Shown one piece after another: positions 1 to 9,400 of a DNA stretch of 64,000 nt. The notes beneath the pieces were generated by a model that made no database searches, had not been told where the DNA came from, and was given only the letters and a program-made list of their open reading frames with translations. The DNA comes from Halomonas fontilapidosi (lineage in GTDB: Bacteria > Pseudomonadota > Gammaproteobacteria > Pseudomonadales > Halomonadaceae). Each line of letters starts with the position of its first letter. The first letter of the stretch is position 1. The stretch is from assembly GCF_014192285.1 (NCBI RefSeq), contig NZ_JACHXQ010000005.1, forward strand, positions 1-64,000. The letters run 5' to 3'. The position numbers and the translations under genes are program-made.

Positions 1-29
1 TTGTCGGAGATCTCGTAGCGTCCTGCCAT
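1..29 (-). mobile_element. Left-edge fragment of an IS5-type transposase gene (N-terminus only)
   Basis: Read on the minus strand from an ATG at 29, the first codons give MAGRYEISD, which resembles the N-terminus of many IS5-family transposases (typically MAG-YEISD-QW). The gene runs off the window, so neither the DDE residues nor the terminal repeats can be checked. The call rests on nine residues only. Its position beside a low-G+C block with defence-like genes fits a mobile-element-bounded island. Confidence 0.45.
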
Positions 30-110
30 GGGTCACCTATACTGCTTCGGCATCGACGACATTAGCAGATTCGACTTTTCGGACAAAACCTAGTCAGTGA
101 GTAAGGCTGG

Positions 111-160
111 AAAATCGGCTCGTTGACGAGGGAAAGCACGTCGTCAGCGAGCCGCTTTTT
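111..160. terminator. Strong bidirectional rho-independent terminator
   Basis: A 14-bp stem (116-129 with 141-154, one G-U wobble) has an 11-nt loop. It is followed by CTTTTT on the plus strand and preceded by AAAA at 111-114, so the minus strand also ends in a T run. It lies about 105 bp downstream of the minus-strand gene ending at 266 and is the likely terminator of that island operon. It separates the operon from the IS edge. The rest of 30-265 shows no convincing gene. Confidence 0.8.
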
Positions 161-265
161 CTGCATACGAGTGTCAGCTATCGGCCAGAAGCGGTCTTTT
201 AGATAGTTCTGATTTTACGCCAACAATCAGCCGTGCAGGATACTAGCGAGGGGTGAATGGCCTTG

Positions 266-871
266 TTAATGATGGCTAATAGGCGGCTTGTAACTGATAC
301 TTTCATTCTCGACGACAATCATTCTTTGCTTCTTCATCTGCTCGATTATTTCCACAAGCTCACTCTCTTCGAGCTTCTTAAAGAATAGCGCATTGATGGT
401 ATTCGCAAGTGTCTTGACTTTGCGAGGCCTTGAATGCCCCCGCGCAGCTAGGCTTTTCACAATTGCTTCGAGTTTTTCACCTATTGACGTTGCATTAGAA
501 ATTCGTAACAACGGTATCTCGGCGAGTTCCTTCTCGCGCTGAGCGAATATCTTTCTCCCCTTGAGATGCTTAATCAGGGAATCGAATCCCGTATCTTTCG
601 AAATAATGTGAAAGTACGCATTCGGATCTTTCTCCGCCAGTTGACCGACGTAAAAAGCGATATGGAAATCGAGTGCATTCGGCCCATTGCCTCCAATTTT
701 CACATACTCTGCGTTGCTTCCAAGGGCTTGAAGAGCCGAAGCAAGTTCGAACGGGATCTTTACCTGATTTGCACCAACGAAGACGATGACCTTAAATTCG
801 TGGCCACTGAGAACCGCTAAGCTCTTCGGCTGAACATTCTCGTAATCGATCAGGACGTAATTATTCTTCAA
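266..871 (-). CDS. NYN/PIN-like putative ribonuclease
   Basis: 201 residues. The N-terminus has a beta-strand ending in the acidic motif D9-Y10-E11-N12, then NALDFH (D68) and SKDTGFDSL (D93, D97). This spacing of acidic residues is typical of NYN/PIN-fold metal-dependent RNases. The C-terminal third is basic and helical (RPRKVKTLA, KKQRM) and may bind nucleic acid. The gene has much lower G+C than the chromosome to its right. It follows the HEPN gene by 52 bp on the same strand and may be the last gene of that operon. I infer an RNA-cleaving role, possibly as a toxin or defence effector. The exact family within the PIN superfamily is uncertain. Confidence 0.7.
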   Translation of the reverse strand: MKNNYVLIDYENVQPKSLAVLSGHEFKVIVFVGANQVKIPFELASALQALGSNAEYVKIGGNGPNALDFHIAFYVGQLAEKDPNAYFHIISKDTGFDSLIKHLKGRKIFAQREKELAEIPLLRISNATSIGEKLEAIVKSLAARGHSRPRKVKTLANTINALFFKKLEESELVEIIEQMKKQRMIVVENESISYKPPISHH

Positions 872-934
872 TTATTCAATCCTTTCACGTGGCGGAAAAT
901 CGATCCGACAATATCCGCTTATTATACGACGCCT

Positions 935-1882
935 TCATCGACATTCCCACCAGTTGACAAGTCCCTGCTCATCAAACTCAACTATCACTTCTTTTGACAT
1001 ATGCGCTCTTCGTCGAGCTTCACGCTGTAACACATCTAATTCATTTGAAGTTCTGAATGCGCGCCTGCTATTGCCTATGTATTCTTTCCACCTACCGTCG
1101 ACAAACTTAATAGTTCGAAATTTTACCGAAGAGGCATCCACCTTTTGACCATTACGCACAAAGTCATCATCGTTTTCAATCAGCTTTTGAATTGCTTTAG
1201 AAAGCAATGCATCAAAAGTTATAGCTATCGCAAATGCTTCCTTAACAAACTGTTTAATATCGGTAGGTGGAGTATCTGCACCAGCAACATGCGCAGCTCT
1301 ATGCCTCCTTAACGATGCACTTCCAAATATTTCAGAAAGTGACAATGCAGCAGTTAACCCCAAATCAGATGACATTAGTGACATTTGTCGCCAAGGGTCT
1401 TCTACATTAAAGCTTTTCAGAATACTCCCAACAACCGTATTGCTAATATTAGCTTGAGAGTATCCGAATGTATGAGCAGATAATTCAAAATTTGGCGTCG
1501 CAGTAGAAGCGATCTTTAGCGCATGTTCCTGGACATATGCCGGTTTATCGTCTTTGTCTAATAATCCTAGTTGATAATTTAGCGCGGATAAGACCTCGTA
1601 TGTTGCAGCTTTTTGTAACTTTTCAGGCAGTTCAGTAAACAAAATTGTGCAGCGGCTAATTTCAGCCATTGCCTCCGAGGATCTTTTTTTAATATAATCC
1701 TCTAACGATGCGAAGCTCACTACAGCAAGCCCATTTCTCAGCATTCTAGCTATGGCATTATGCTCTCTCTCTGTTAACGCTTTATTCTGAACAGCCTCTG
1801 TTTCAATTGAAGAGTCCAAGCATCTAATACGATCTATAAAGTCTGTTTTGGCTGACGGCATATCAAACCTCAACAGTTTCAA
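935..1882 (-). CDS. HEPN-domain protein (MAE_28990/MAE_18760-like), partner of the DUF262 protein
   Basis: 315 residues, largely helical, no signal peptide or membrane segment. Around residues 192-198 the sequence LRRHRAAH carries the R-x4/5-H signature of HEPN RNases (R192/R193 and H198), within a helix as expected. The start overlaps the end of the DUF262 gene by 20 bp, so the two are almost surely co-translated. HEPN proteins of the MAE_28990/MAE_18760 and RiboL-PSP type are known partners of DUF262 proteins. I infer that this is the RNase effector and that DUF262 controls it or supplies nucleotide sensing. Codon usage is A+T-rich, consistent with horizontal acquisition. The family assignment rests on the short motif, length and context. 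Confidence 0.65.
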   Translation of the reverse strand: MKLLRFDMPSAKTDFIDRIRCLDSSIETEAVQNKALTEREHNAIARMLRNGLAVVSFASLEDYIKKRSSEAMAEISRCTILFTELPEKLQKAATYEVLSALNYQLGLLDKDDKPAYVQEHALKIASTATPNFELSAHTFGYSQANISNTVVGSILKSFNVEDPWRQMSLMSSDLGLTAALSLSEIFGSASLRRHRAAHVAGADTPPTDIKQFVKEAFAIAITFDALLSKAIQKLIENDDDFVRNGQKVDASSVKFRTIKFVDGRWKEYIGNSRRAFRTSNELDVLQREARRRAHMSKEVIVEFDEQGLVNWWECR

Positions 1883-2921
1883 GCATATGTCTTAGCTTGG
1901 CTACCCTATTCCTAATTGCCAAGGAGTCACCTGTAGCTTGCGTCACCGCCTTAAGAAACTCTGGATCGGTCTCATACATACTACGAGTAGCTTCGATAAC
2001 AATGTCTTTAGCTGCTTCTAACCTACGAATTCGAGCCTCGTCTATGAGTGATACCGCCACCATTTGAGCATCAAATAGAGGTACGATTAGCTGTTCCCGC
2101 CAACCGTTATTCAGAGGCTTTTGAAATGCATAGTCTCCCCAGATACGCTGACACCCTTGAATTGAGTAATAGAACAGGTCTCTTAGACCCCCAACCTCAC
2201 GGGATTGATTTTCTGCCATGAAATCGTCCATAGCTACCGAGATTTTTTTTCCAAAATTTCCCCACCTACTATGAATAGTGAAAAATCTTAGAACTAGCTC
2301 CAAATCATCCATATTCCGGTACGGGGCTGATTTTAATGAGGTAATTTTTAGCTTAGTCTTCAGAAATTCGTTTTCAGATAACTCGAAGAGAAGATCATTT
2401 AGTGGCCCGGCGAAAGCTACATTTCTAATCTCCTGAGCCTTCAATTTTTCCCCACCCGTATTAAGCCTTAAAAATACCTCATATTTCAACTCAGGATCTG
2501 ATTGCTTAAGCAGAGTAATTACACGCATAAATGGTCTTATAGAAAGAGCTCGCTTTATCTGGCCAGGAAGATCTTCGAAAGAGTAGCCATTTAACTCTGG
2601 CACCTCCTTAAGATCTTTTAACCTGAATTTTCCTGATAAAAACTCATAGATGGATGTTATGCGCTGCTTACCGTCAATAACCGTATAGGTTCCATACTCA
2701 TCTTCAGAAAGGTAGACAGGTGGTACTGGTATGTTGAGCAGAAATGACTCAATCAAAGCAGACTGTTTTTCTACATGCCAACGATCACGTCTCTGATAGT
2801 GCGGGGCAATGTCTATAGATTCGAATCTAACCATTTCCGCTATAGCAGAAAGTGAAAAATCAGATTGCTGAGTTACCAAACTTTCCTGCGCTTGGGTAAA
2901 TTTATCCAGTATTTCTTTCAT
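1863..2921 (-). CDS. DUF262 domain protein (GmrSD N-terminal-like)
   Basis: 352 residues. It shows the DUF262 pattern in order: APHYQRRDRW (residues 40-48), a helix, then NIPVPPVYL (63-71) and VIDGKQRITS (81-90). The DGQQR-like motif belongs to the ParB/Srx-like nucleotide-binding fold also found in type IV restriction enzyme GmrSD and in BrxU-type proteins. The protein lacks the DUF1524 HNH nuclease half of GmrSD, so any nuclease activity probably comes from the overlapping HEPN gene. The start ATG is preceded by GGATC and, nine bases further up, by a perfect 12-bp palindrome. A+T-rich composition marks it as part of the island. Confidence 0.85.
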   Translation of the reverse strand: MKEILDKFTQAQESLVTQQSDFSLSAIAEMVRFESIDIAPHYQRRDRWHVEKQSALIESFLLNIPVPPVYLSEDEYGTYTVIDGKQRITSIYEFLSGKFRLKDLKEVPELNGYSFEDLPGQIKRALSIRPFMRVITLLKQSDPELKYEVFLRLNTGGEKLKAQEIRNVAFAGPLNDLLFELSENEFLKTKLKITSLKSAPYRNMDDLELVLRFFTIHSRWGNFGKKISVAMDDFMAENQSREVGGLRDLFYYSIQGCQRIWGDYAFQKPLNNGWREQLIVPLFDAQMVAVSLIDEARIRRLEAAKDIVIEATRSMYETDPEFLKAVTQATGDSLAIRNRVAKLRHMLETVEV

Positions 2922-2930
2922 ATCAGATCC

Positions 2931-2942
2931 AATTGATCAATT
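2931..2942. promoter_or_regulatory. Perfect 12-bp palindrome before the DUF262 start
   Basis: AATTGATCAATT lies nine bases upstream of the DUF262 start codon. It is a perfect palindrome in A+T-rich sequence, so chance is possible. Its place between promoter and start would suit an autoregulatory operator (inference). Confidence 0.3.
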
Positions 2943-3046
2943 TTTTAGTCGTTGCTTCGTCAAGCCATACAATATTGATGAACTAGCCCACAGCCTCTGC
3001 CGGTATGACCGCTTTGGGTCGATAGGTGACATATCAATGCCCTCCC

Positions 3047-4060
3047 TTATTCCTGCCGAAAGACTAGAAATGTATGCTCGCAATTCCGGCAGGCGCCGGT
3101 GTACTCTGGGCCATCCTTGGACACGCGCACGCTCTTCCAGCCGCAGGCGGGACACGGCTGTTTCATTGATGTGTTGGTGCTGCAGACGCCGCACTTCACA
3201 TAGTAGCCGTACTGGCCGTACATGCCGGTAAGGCTGTTGGCTTCGCCGCACTGCTTGCAGGCCAGCAGGCTCTGGCGCTGTGCGGTGAGCTCGGTCTCAA
3301 ACGAAGCAACATCCGGCGTCGGCGAAGCCGAGTAGCGAGACGCAGACTCGGCAACGGGGGCGGCCGGTTCCGGTGTGGCGGTTGCACTGTCGCTGCTGCC
3401 CGAAGTGGTGCTCAACTGGGCGGTATGCTCAAGCAGGAAGCTGCCGATATTGGCAAGCTCCCGCTTGGAAAACGAGGGCTTGGCCTTGATGAAAGCGATA
3501 GCGATATTGCCGACGATTTCCTTGACCTTCTCGGCCAGGAACTCGGTCTTCACTACTCGAACGGCAACTTTCTTCGGCATCTTGTCGCGATGCAGGATGG
3601 CGGTGCTGGAGACGGCACAAAGCACCTGCCAGTCACGCCCTCCTACTCCCCCCTGAATGCCCAGTAGCTTGCTGATGATCTTCTCAACATTGGCGCTTAA
3701 TAGACGACGCAGCACCATCTTCTGCAGCTCCGCCTGGCGGATCGGTGACGGGATACCCATCCAGTTGCCCTGGTAACTGCGCGACCACTCGCCTGCGGCA
3801 TTGACCGTGACCTCACCGACGATGCTCTTGGACTCGATGACGATGAAGCCGTAGGGATGGAGGATCAGATGATCGATCTGGGCTCTTTCGCCACGGTGTT
3901 CGAGGCGCAGGTCGTTGATGACGTGAATCTGCTTGTGCTCGCCGAACTCGCGGCGCAGCTGGAAGGCGACGTCCTGTTCCTGCTTGTGGCCGTAGAAGGC
4001 ACGCTCGTCGCCGTCGCGGCCAACCCCGTTAGGAGAGACATCCTTTTCCTTAAGGATCAT
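3047..4060 (-). CDS. NERD nuclease-related domain protein with C-terminal zinc ribbons
   Basis: 337 residues from an ATG at 4060 with AGGGA eight bases upstream. An in-frame TTG at 4168 would add 36 residues that do not look conserved. The N-terminal NERD domain (about 30-150) has QID at 61-63 and IESK at 75-78, matching the D...E-x-K core of restriction-endonuclease-fold nucleases. A Ser/Thr/Pro-rich linker follows. The tail has paired CxxC groups (CKQC, CGVC, CPAC, CRNC) typical of topoisomerase-type or rubredoxin-like zinc ribbons that bind nucleic acid. Its G+C is intermediate between the island and the core chromosome. The domain call is firm, but the function (DNA processing, defence or repair) is open. 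Confidence 0.8.
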   Translation of the reverse strand: MILKEKDVSPNGVGRDGDERAFYGHKQEQDVAFQLRREFGEHKQIHVINDLRLEHRGERAQIDHLILHPYGFIVIESKSIVGEVTVNAAGEWSRSYQGNWMGIPSPIRQAELQKMVLRRLLSANVEKIISKLLGIQGGVGGRDWQVLCAVSSTAILHRDKMPKKVAVRVVKTEFLAEKVKEIVGNIAIAFIKAKPSFSKRELANIGSFLLEHTAQLSTTSGSSDSATATPEPAAPVAESASRYSASPTPDVASFETELTAQRQSLLACKQCGEANSLTGMYGQYGYYVKCGVCSTNTSMKQPCPACGWKSVRVSKDGPEYTGACRNCEHTFLVFRQE

Positions 4061-4197
4061 GGGCTTGTCCCTGCATATCGGCCCGGCTGGCGGGCCATCG
4101 CTGACGCTTTGCAACGTTTCGTTACCCGTCAGCCTGACACCAAAGCAGCCTGAGGGCCAGCCATGCAAAGGTCGCAGGGGGTAAGCTCAGGCATCAG

Positions 4198-5925
4198 TCA
4201 GGTCGGGAAGGCCTCGTTCAGCCACTTGATGAAATTGCGCTTCTGCTTGAACTCCGTGCGCAGCTGGGTCAGCACCTGCTCGAACGCGGCTTGCTGTGCC
4301 GGGGTGGCAAGCGAGCCCTTCAGCTCCTGCAGCAGGGCGATGCCCTCGCGATAGGCCCGGTTGTTAGTCTGGCAAACGCTATGGCGCACCAGGCGCAGGT
4401 ACAGCGGCTGGCTTTCGTCGGGGTCCTTCAGCGTCTTCGCCAGAAGGTGCAGCAGCTCGGGGGCCACGGCCCGCTCGGCGCACAGCGCCTGGGCCTCGCC
4501 CAGGCGCCCCTCGAACAGCTCGATTTCCAGCAGGCTGTTTTCCGCGCGGGGAGCGAAAGCAAAGGGTGACGGGGGCGTCTTGTCGAGCCGGGCCACCAGC
4601 CAGTCACGAGCACGCTGGCGGTAATCGATGGCCAGTCCATGCTCGTCTGCCATCGACACCAGCCGGCGATAGTCCTCAAGATGCTGCGTCTGCTGGTAGA
4701 TGTCCCACTGCAGTGTCGCCGCCGCCTCCACGTCACCGCGGTGCAGCAGCAGGCACACCTCGAGGCGCTGCCGTTCAACCTGCTGGAGGGGATGCTGCTT
4801 GGACATCGCCCGTTTCGCTCGCGCCAGCCACGTCTCCAACTCGTCCCAGGCCCCATGTTCGATGCACAACTCGGCGGCATCCAGGCAGTCGCGCTCCTTG
4901 CTGGCGGTCTTCTGGTAGAGCGCCAGCATCGCCGGCAGGTCGCTGGCGGCCTCGGCACGCTCGAACAGGGGGCGGCGCAGGCGAAGGTAAGGATACTCCT
5001 CCGACCAGCCCGCTCCGGCCGGCAGCGCCGGCAAGGCGTCCCAGGCCTGCTGCAGGTGGTCGTGATAGGCCGCCAATCCCGCCTCACCCAACGCCTGGAC
5101 ATAGGCCCCGGGAATCTCCGGGTAGAGGTCTTCGTCACCGAATGCCTTCTCGAAGAGATACGCCGCCAGCCTGTCGGGCGACCAGTCGAGCCGCGTCACG
5201 GTCTGGACATGCAGCGTCTGCAGCGTCGCCTCGCAGTGGAAGCGAAAGCCACCGGAGTCATCGATGGTCTCCAGCGCCCGGCCCAGGCGTGAGAGGGCAT
5301 AGTCCACCAGCTTCAAGCACTGCTCCGCGGGAAGCTGCGGCGCCTGCTCGGCGAGCTGTTCGACGACGGCCTCCGCCCTGGCGAAGTAGGCACTCACCTG
5401 CCCGTAGCGGTAGAGATCGCGGTTGACGGGGAACGCCGCGGTAATGCGCTTCTTCAGCGCCTTGTGGTCCAACACGCCAAGCACCGCATCGGCCCGCAGC
5501 GACCACTGTTGACGCAGCACCGGGTCACTGTCGATCAGGGATTCGAGCGACTCGACGAGGGAGGCCTTGTCCATCTGCTGCAGATAGGCGCGAATCCGGT
5601 CCGTGGCATCGCCCTCCGTCAGCCGCGTCTGCTCGGCCTGCTCTGCCCGGTACGCGAGGGCCGTCGCCACGCAGTGCTTGCAGAAGTCGATGCCCTCTGA
5701 GGCCGGGCAATTGCAGCCGCCTTCGAGGCCTCGCTTGCTCAGCTTTAGCACCACGCGATAGCGCTCGCTGCCCTCCACGTCGGCGGTGATGGTGGCCCCC
5801 TTCCGATTCCAGCCGACCACCATGCCCGCGTGGTAATACTCCAATCCGCGACCGAAGGCAGCCTCGCCGGCGAGCATGGCCAGCTGCCGATCGGAAAGAA
5901 GCTCCCTCTCATCCTCTTGCATCAT
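4198..5925 (-). CDS. SWIM zinc-finger protein
   Basis: 575 residues. Near the N-terminus C71-x-C73-x8-C82-x-H84 is a classic SWIM zinc finger (CxCx(n)CxH), a nucleic-acid or protein-binding module. The remaining ~450 residues are Ala/Leu/Glu-rich helices resembling TPR-like repeats, as in the DUF6880-type SWIM proteins. There is no signal peptide or membrane segment, so it is cytoplasmic. Two ATG codons occur in tandem at the start, preceded by a weak GGTGA. It follows the NERD gene in the same orientation with about 140 bp between. The biochemical role is unknown. Confidence 0.75.
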   Translation of the reverse strand: MMQEDERELLSDRQLAMLAGEAAFGRGLEYYHAGMVVGWNRKGATITADVEGSERYRVVLKLSKRGLEGGCNCPASEGIDFCKHCVATALAYRAEQAEQTRLTEGDATDRIRAYLQQMDKASLVESLESLIDSDPVLRQQWSLRADAVLGVLDHKALKKRITAAFPVNRDLYRYGQVSAYFARAEAVVEQLAEQAPQLPAEQCLKLVDYALSRLGRALETIDDSGGFRFHCEATLQTLHVQTVTRLDWSPDRLAAYLFEKAFGDEDLYPEIPGAYVQALGEAGLAAYHDHLQQAWDALPALPAGAGWSEEYPYLRLRRPLFERAEAASDLPAMLALYQKTASKERDCLDAAELCIEHGAWDELETWLARAKRAMSKQHPLQQVERQRLEVCLLLHRGDVEAAATLQWDIYQQTQHLEDYRRLVSMADEHGLAIDYRQRARDWLVARLDKTPPSPFAFAPRAENSLLEIELFEGRLGEAQALCAERAVAPELLHLLAKTLKDPDESQPLYLRLVRHSVCQTNNRAYREGIALLQELKGSLATPAQQAAFEQVLTQLRTEFKQKRNFIKWLNEAFPT

Positions 5926-6303
5926 GTCACCGCCAGTGCCGTGCTATCGACCTGCCGTTTCTGAGCCGCCATCACGTCTCCTCCTCTCTCCGACTGCGAT
6001 GATGTCCAGGTGGTGGCCTGTGCGTCCGCGCCCCATTGGAAATCCAACTCCGCTCGAAAGCGGGCCAAATCACCATAAGGCCTACACTACTTTACATCCC
6101 CAACTCTCCGCAGTGGCCGTCATGTCGATGCCGTCGACATGTCGGCCAGACGTGTCGAAAGAATCGCGTTTCTTGAACATGTCCCGGCGATATGTCGACG
6201 ACGTGAACACGACAGCGCCTCTCCATTACGCCACAAGCCCGGCAATCGAGCCGAGCTTGTGGCTTTCAGGGGGTTGGCGTCGGCTCAGACGAGGTCGAGG
6301 CCG
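5926..6303. other. Intergenic region with a hyphenated palindrome
   Basis: No convincing gene is seen between the SWIM gene and the reductase remnant. At 6121-6141 CATGTCGA and TCGACATG form a perfect 8-bp inverted repeat with a five-base spacer, and ATGTCG-like words recur nearby (6140-6200). This could be a regulator site or the footprint of a lost element. Composition is less G+C-rich than the flanking genes. Confidence 0.4.
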
Positions 6304-6396
6304 TTATCGAGGATAAGGGTAGTCGGTGTAGCCCTGCTCATCGCCGCCGTAGAAGATGCTGCGGTCGAGCTCGTTGAGCGCAACGCGCTGATACAC
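6304..6396 (-). pseudogene. 3' remnant of an old yellow enzyme / NemA-type reductase
   Basis: Reading the minus strand up to a TAA at 6304-6306 gives about 30 residues containing VALNELDRSIFYGGDEQGY and TDYP. This matches the conserved C-terminal end of NemA-type flavin reductases (LNE-D--TFYGG-EGYTDYP). A TGA closes the frame just upstream, and no other part of such a gene is present. It is therefore a decayed 3' fragment. It suggests that a deletion or insertion between the SWIM gene and the AsmA gene removed the rest. Confidence 0.6.
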
Positions 6397-6426
6397 TCAA
6401 GGTAATCGACACAGGACGGCAGGCAC

Positions 6427-9400
6427 ATGGCACATGCATCTTCCCGGCACCGGCATAGGTGGTGGCTCGTACCGCTCATCGTCGTGGTACTTGGTGTCGC
6501 CGCAGTGGCGCTGATGCCCTGGAACTTCCTGAAGCCGGTGATCACCGATCAAATCGAGACGACGACCGGCCGCTCGGCGGCGATTCACGGCGCCGTGACA
6601 GTGGACCTTTTCCCGACTCCACGGTTATCCCTTCACGACGTCGAACTCGATAATCCGTCATGGGCCACCTCGCCTCGGATGTTCACGGCCCAGCGTGTCA
6701 GTGTCTCGCCATCGCTCGGTGACCTGGTCCGCGGGGAGCTCGTACTGGAGGGCATCGCGATCGAAGGCCTGACGCTGAACCTGGAACAACGCCCCGAGGC
6801 GCCAGGCAACTGGCTGTTCGTCGACAAGGCAGCATCGCCGCCGTCCCAAGGGGGCGAGCCCCCTTCCGAAGGCGCGACAGCGTCGCCTTTGCGTATTCGC
6901 CATCTTTCGGTATCCGAGTCCGAGATACGCTATCTCCCCGCCGAGAGCGACACCCCGCTCGAGCTGACCCTTCGCTCTCTGGAGATGCAAGCGGACGATG
7001 ACACCCTGCATAGCCAGGCGGCCCTGACATTTCAGGAGCAACCCTTTGCGCTGCAGGCAGAAACCGATTCCCTCGGGGCCTTCATGGATGAGGCCCAGGC
7101 CTTCGCCGGCGAGTTCTCGTTGAGCGCCGACGAGAGCCGGCTATTGGCAACCTTCGAGGTTCCCGAGGCGCCAGCACTGACGCGCTTCCAGGCAGATGGC
7201 GAGCTCAGCGTCCGGGGGCTCGCCGACTGGCTGTCACGGTGGGGCTTGCCCCCGATCGGGTTGGAGCGTCTTGATATCGCGTCGCGTCTCGAGCGCCAAG
7301 GCAGCGAATGGCAATTCAGCGATATCGATAGCGAAGCGGGCGGAAGCCACGTGACCGGCGAGCTGCAAATGACTACCGGCGGCGATGCACCGACGCTGAA
7401 CGGCCAGTTGCAAGCCCCAACACTCGATGTCGCCGCCTTGCGCGCGGCCTTGCCCGAATCCGGACAAGAAACGACGGAAATATCGCTGCCCGTGCTACCG
7501 GCGCTGCGGGGCGAGCTGGACCTGTCGGTGGAGCGCCTGACGCTGGAGCAGGGAGTTGTCGAAGATATTCACTCCCGGATCACGCTCGCCGAGCATACGC
7601 TTAGCCTCGATTCGGTGAGCTTTGCGATTGCCGACAGCCATGTCGAGGCCGAGGCCAGCTTGACGAGCCGCCCTGACACGCTGGCGGCGGAGGCGCGTCT
7701 CACCCTGCAGAACCTGAGCCAGGACACGCTGGATATCCCGCTGGGCCCCGACGATAGGCTGGATGCCGAACTCGCTTTCGAACTTCAGCCTATCGAGCAA
7801 CGCCCGACCTTCGAACGCGAGACCCTGCTTGCCAACCTGCGTATCGCGAACAGCCGATTCTCGTATCGCAACGAGACGGCCGGCAGCGATCTCGAGGCGA
7901 CACTCGAAACCCGTGGTGAGGGAGAGCCACCCGGACTGTTCCTCGGCCTGAGCGGAACCCTGACCGACAAACCGCTAGAGATGGCGCTCCGGGGTGACCC
8001 GCTCACTGACTTGGTCAACCTCGAGACGGGGGCCTGGCAACACGACTACCGGCTCGAGGCCGAGGCCACATCGGAGGGGTTGCACGCTCGCGTCGACACC
8101 CGACTGGACTCGCTCCTGCAACCCGGCACCCTTGAAGGCGAAGTAATGCTGGACGCCGACAGCGGCCGCGCGTTGGAAGCCTGGATTGGCCCGATTCTGC
8201 CGCCCTTGCCTGAATTTCGTCTCGCCGGCCGCTTGCGTCGCGATAACGCACAATGGTCCGCCACCGGTCTCGACGGCGAGATAGCGTCGACCCGTATCAG
8301 CGGCCGTGTCGAATTCCATAACGCCGAACGTCCCCGGGTGAACGCTGACCTGGAAGCCGGACGTATAGATCTTGCCCGCATCATCCCCGCCACCGTCGAA
8401 GCGAACGAGGATAACCGGGGCAACGCCCTCCTGGCGCCATTGCGAGGCGTCGATGGGCAGTTCGATCTGGAAGCGCAAGCCCTGGTCTTGCCCAACGGAC
8501 TCGAACTGCGTGACCCAGCGCTGAACGCCGACCTGGAAGAGGGCAGATTTCTGGCCGATCCCCTGCGGTTTCGTATTGGCGAAGGCTCACTGGCCGGCAG
8601 CCTTGCCCTGGACGCGAACGCACAGCCGGCGTCCGGGCGGCTGGATGTCAATCTCGACCAGATTGCGCTTTCCCAGCTCACCGATACCTTCACGCCCATC
8701 GAGGACCGACTGGGCAGGGTATCCGGAAACCTGCACCTGGAAATGCGCGAAACGCTAGCCGCCGAGAGGCGCGATGATCTGCTGTTGCCGTTTATCGGTC
8801 AGCTGACGCTCGAGCCCTCCGAGCTTCGCTTCAGCGACCCGCAAGCCGGGACCGAGCTGATGCTGTCGCTGGAAACGCGAGGTCTCGATGAAGGCGAGCA
8901 GGCGTTTCAGCTGAACGGCGAGGGTCGCTACGATGGAGCCCCGGCCTCACTATCACTGCAGGGCGATCCCTTGCTCGATGCCCGGGACCCGGACCGTCCC
9001 TATGCCGTGGATCTCGAGGCGACGGTCGTTGACACCCGGCTCCGGTTGCAAGGTACCTTGCGTCGACCGCTGGCACTGGCAGGGCTGGATCTGGAGCTGG
9101 CCCTGGAGGGGCCGAACCCGCAACGCTTGAACCGCTTGCTGGGCGTGCCCTTGCCGCAGCTTCCCGCCTATGCGGTGTCGGGAAACCTGGCACTGGATAA
9201 CCAGCGCTGGCGCCTCACCGAGATGGAAGGGATGGTGGGCGACAGCGATCTCAATGGCTGGCTGGCACTCGACGGCGGCGTCAGGCCACCTCACCTTGCT
9301 GGAGAGCTGACCTCTCGTCATCTGGATATCAAGGATCTGGGGATCCTCGCCGGGGCAACACCGGCAACGAACGAAGGTGAGAGGCCCGACGATCGCTTCC

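Noticed and set aside
30..110. Terminal inverted repeat of the IS element at the left edge
   Set aside because: Only one end is in the window, so no repeat pair or target duplication can be tested.
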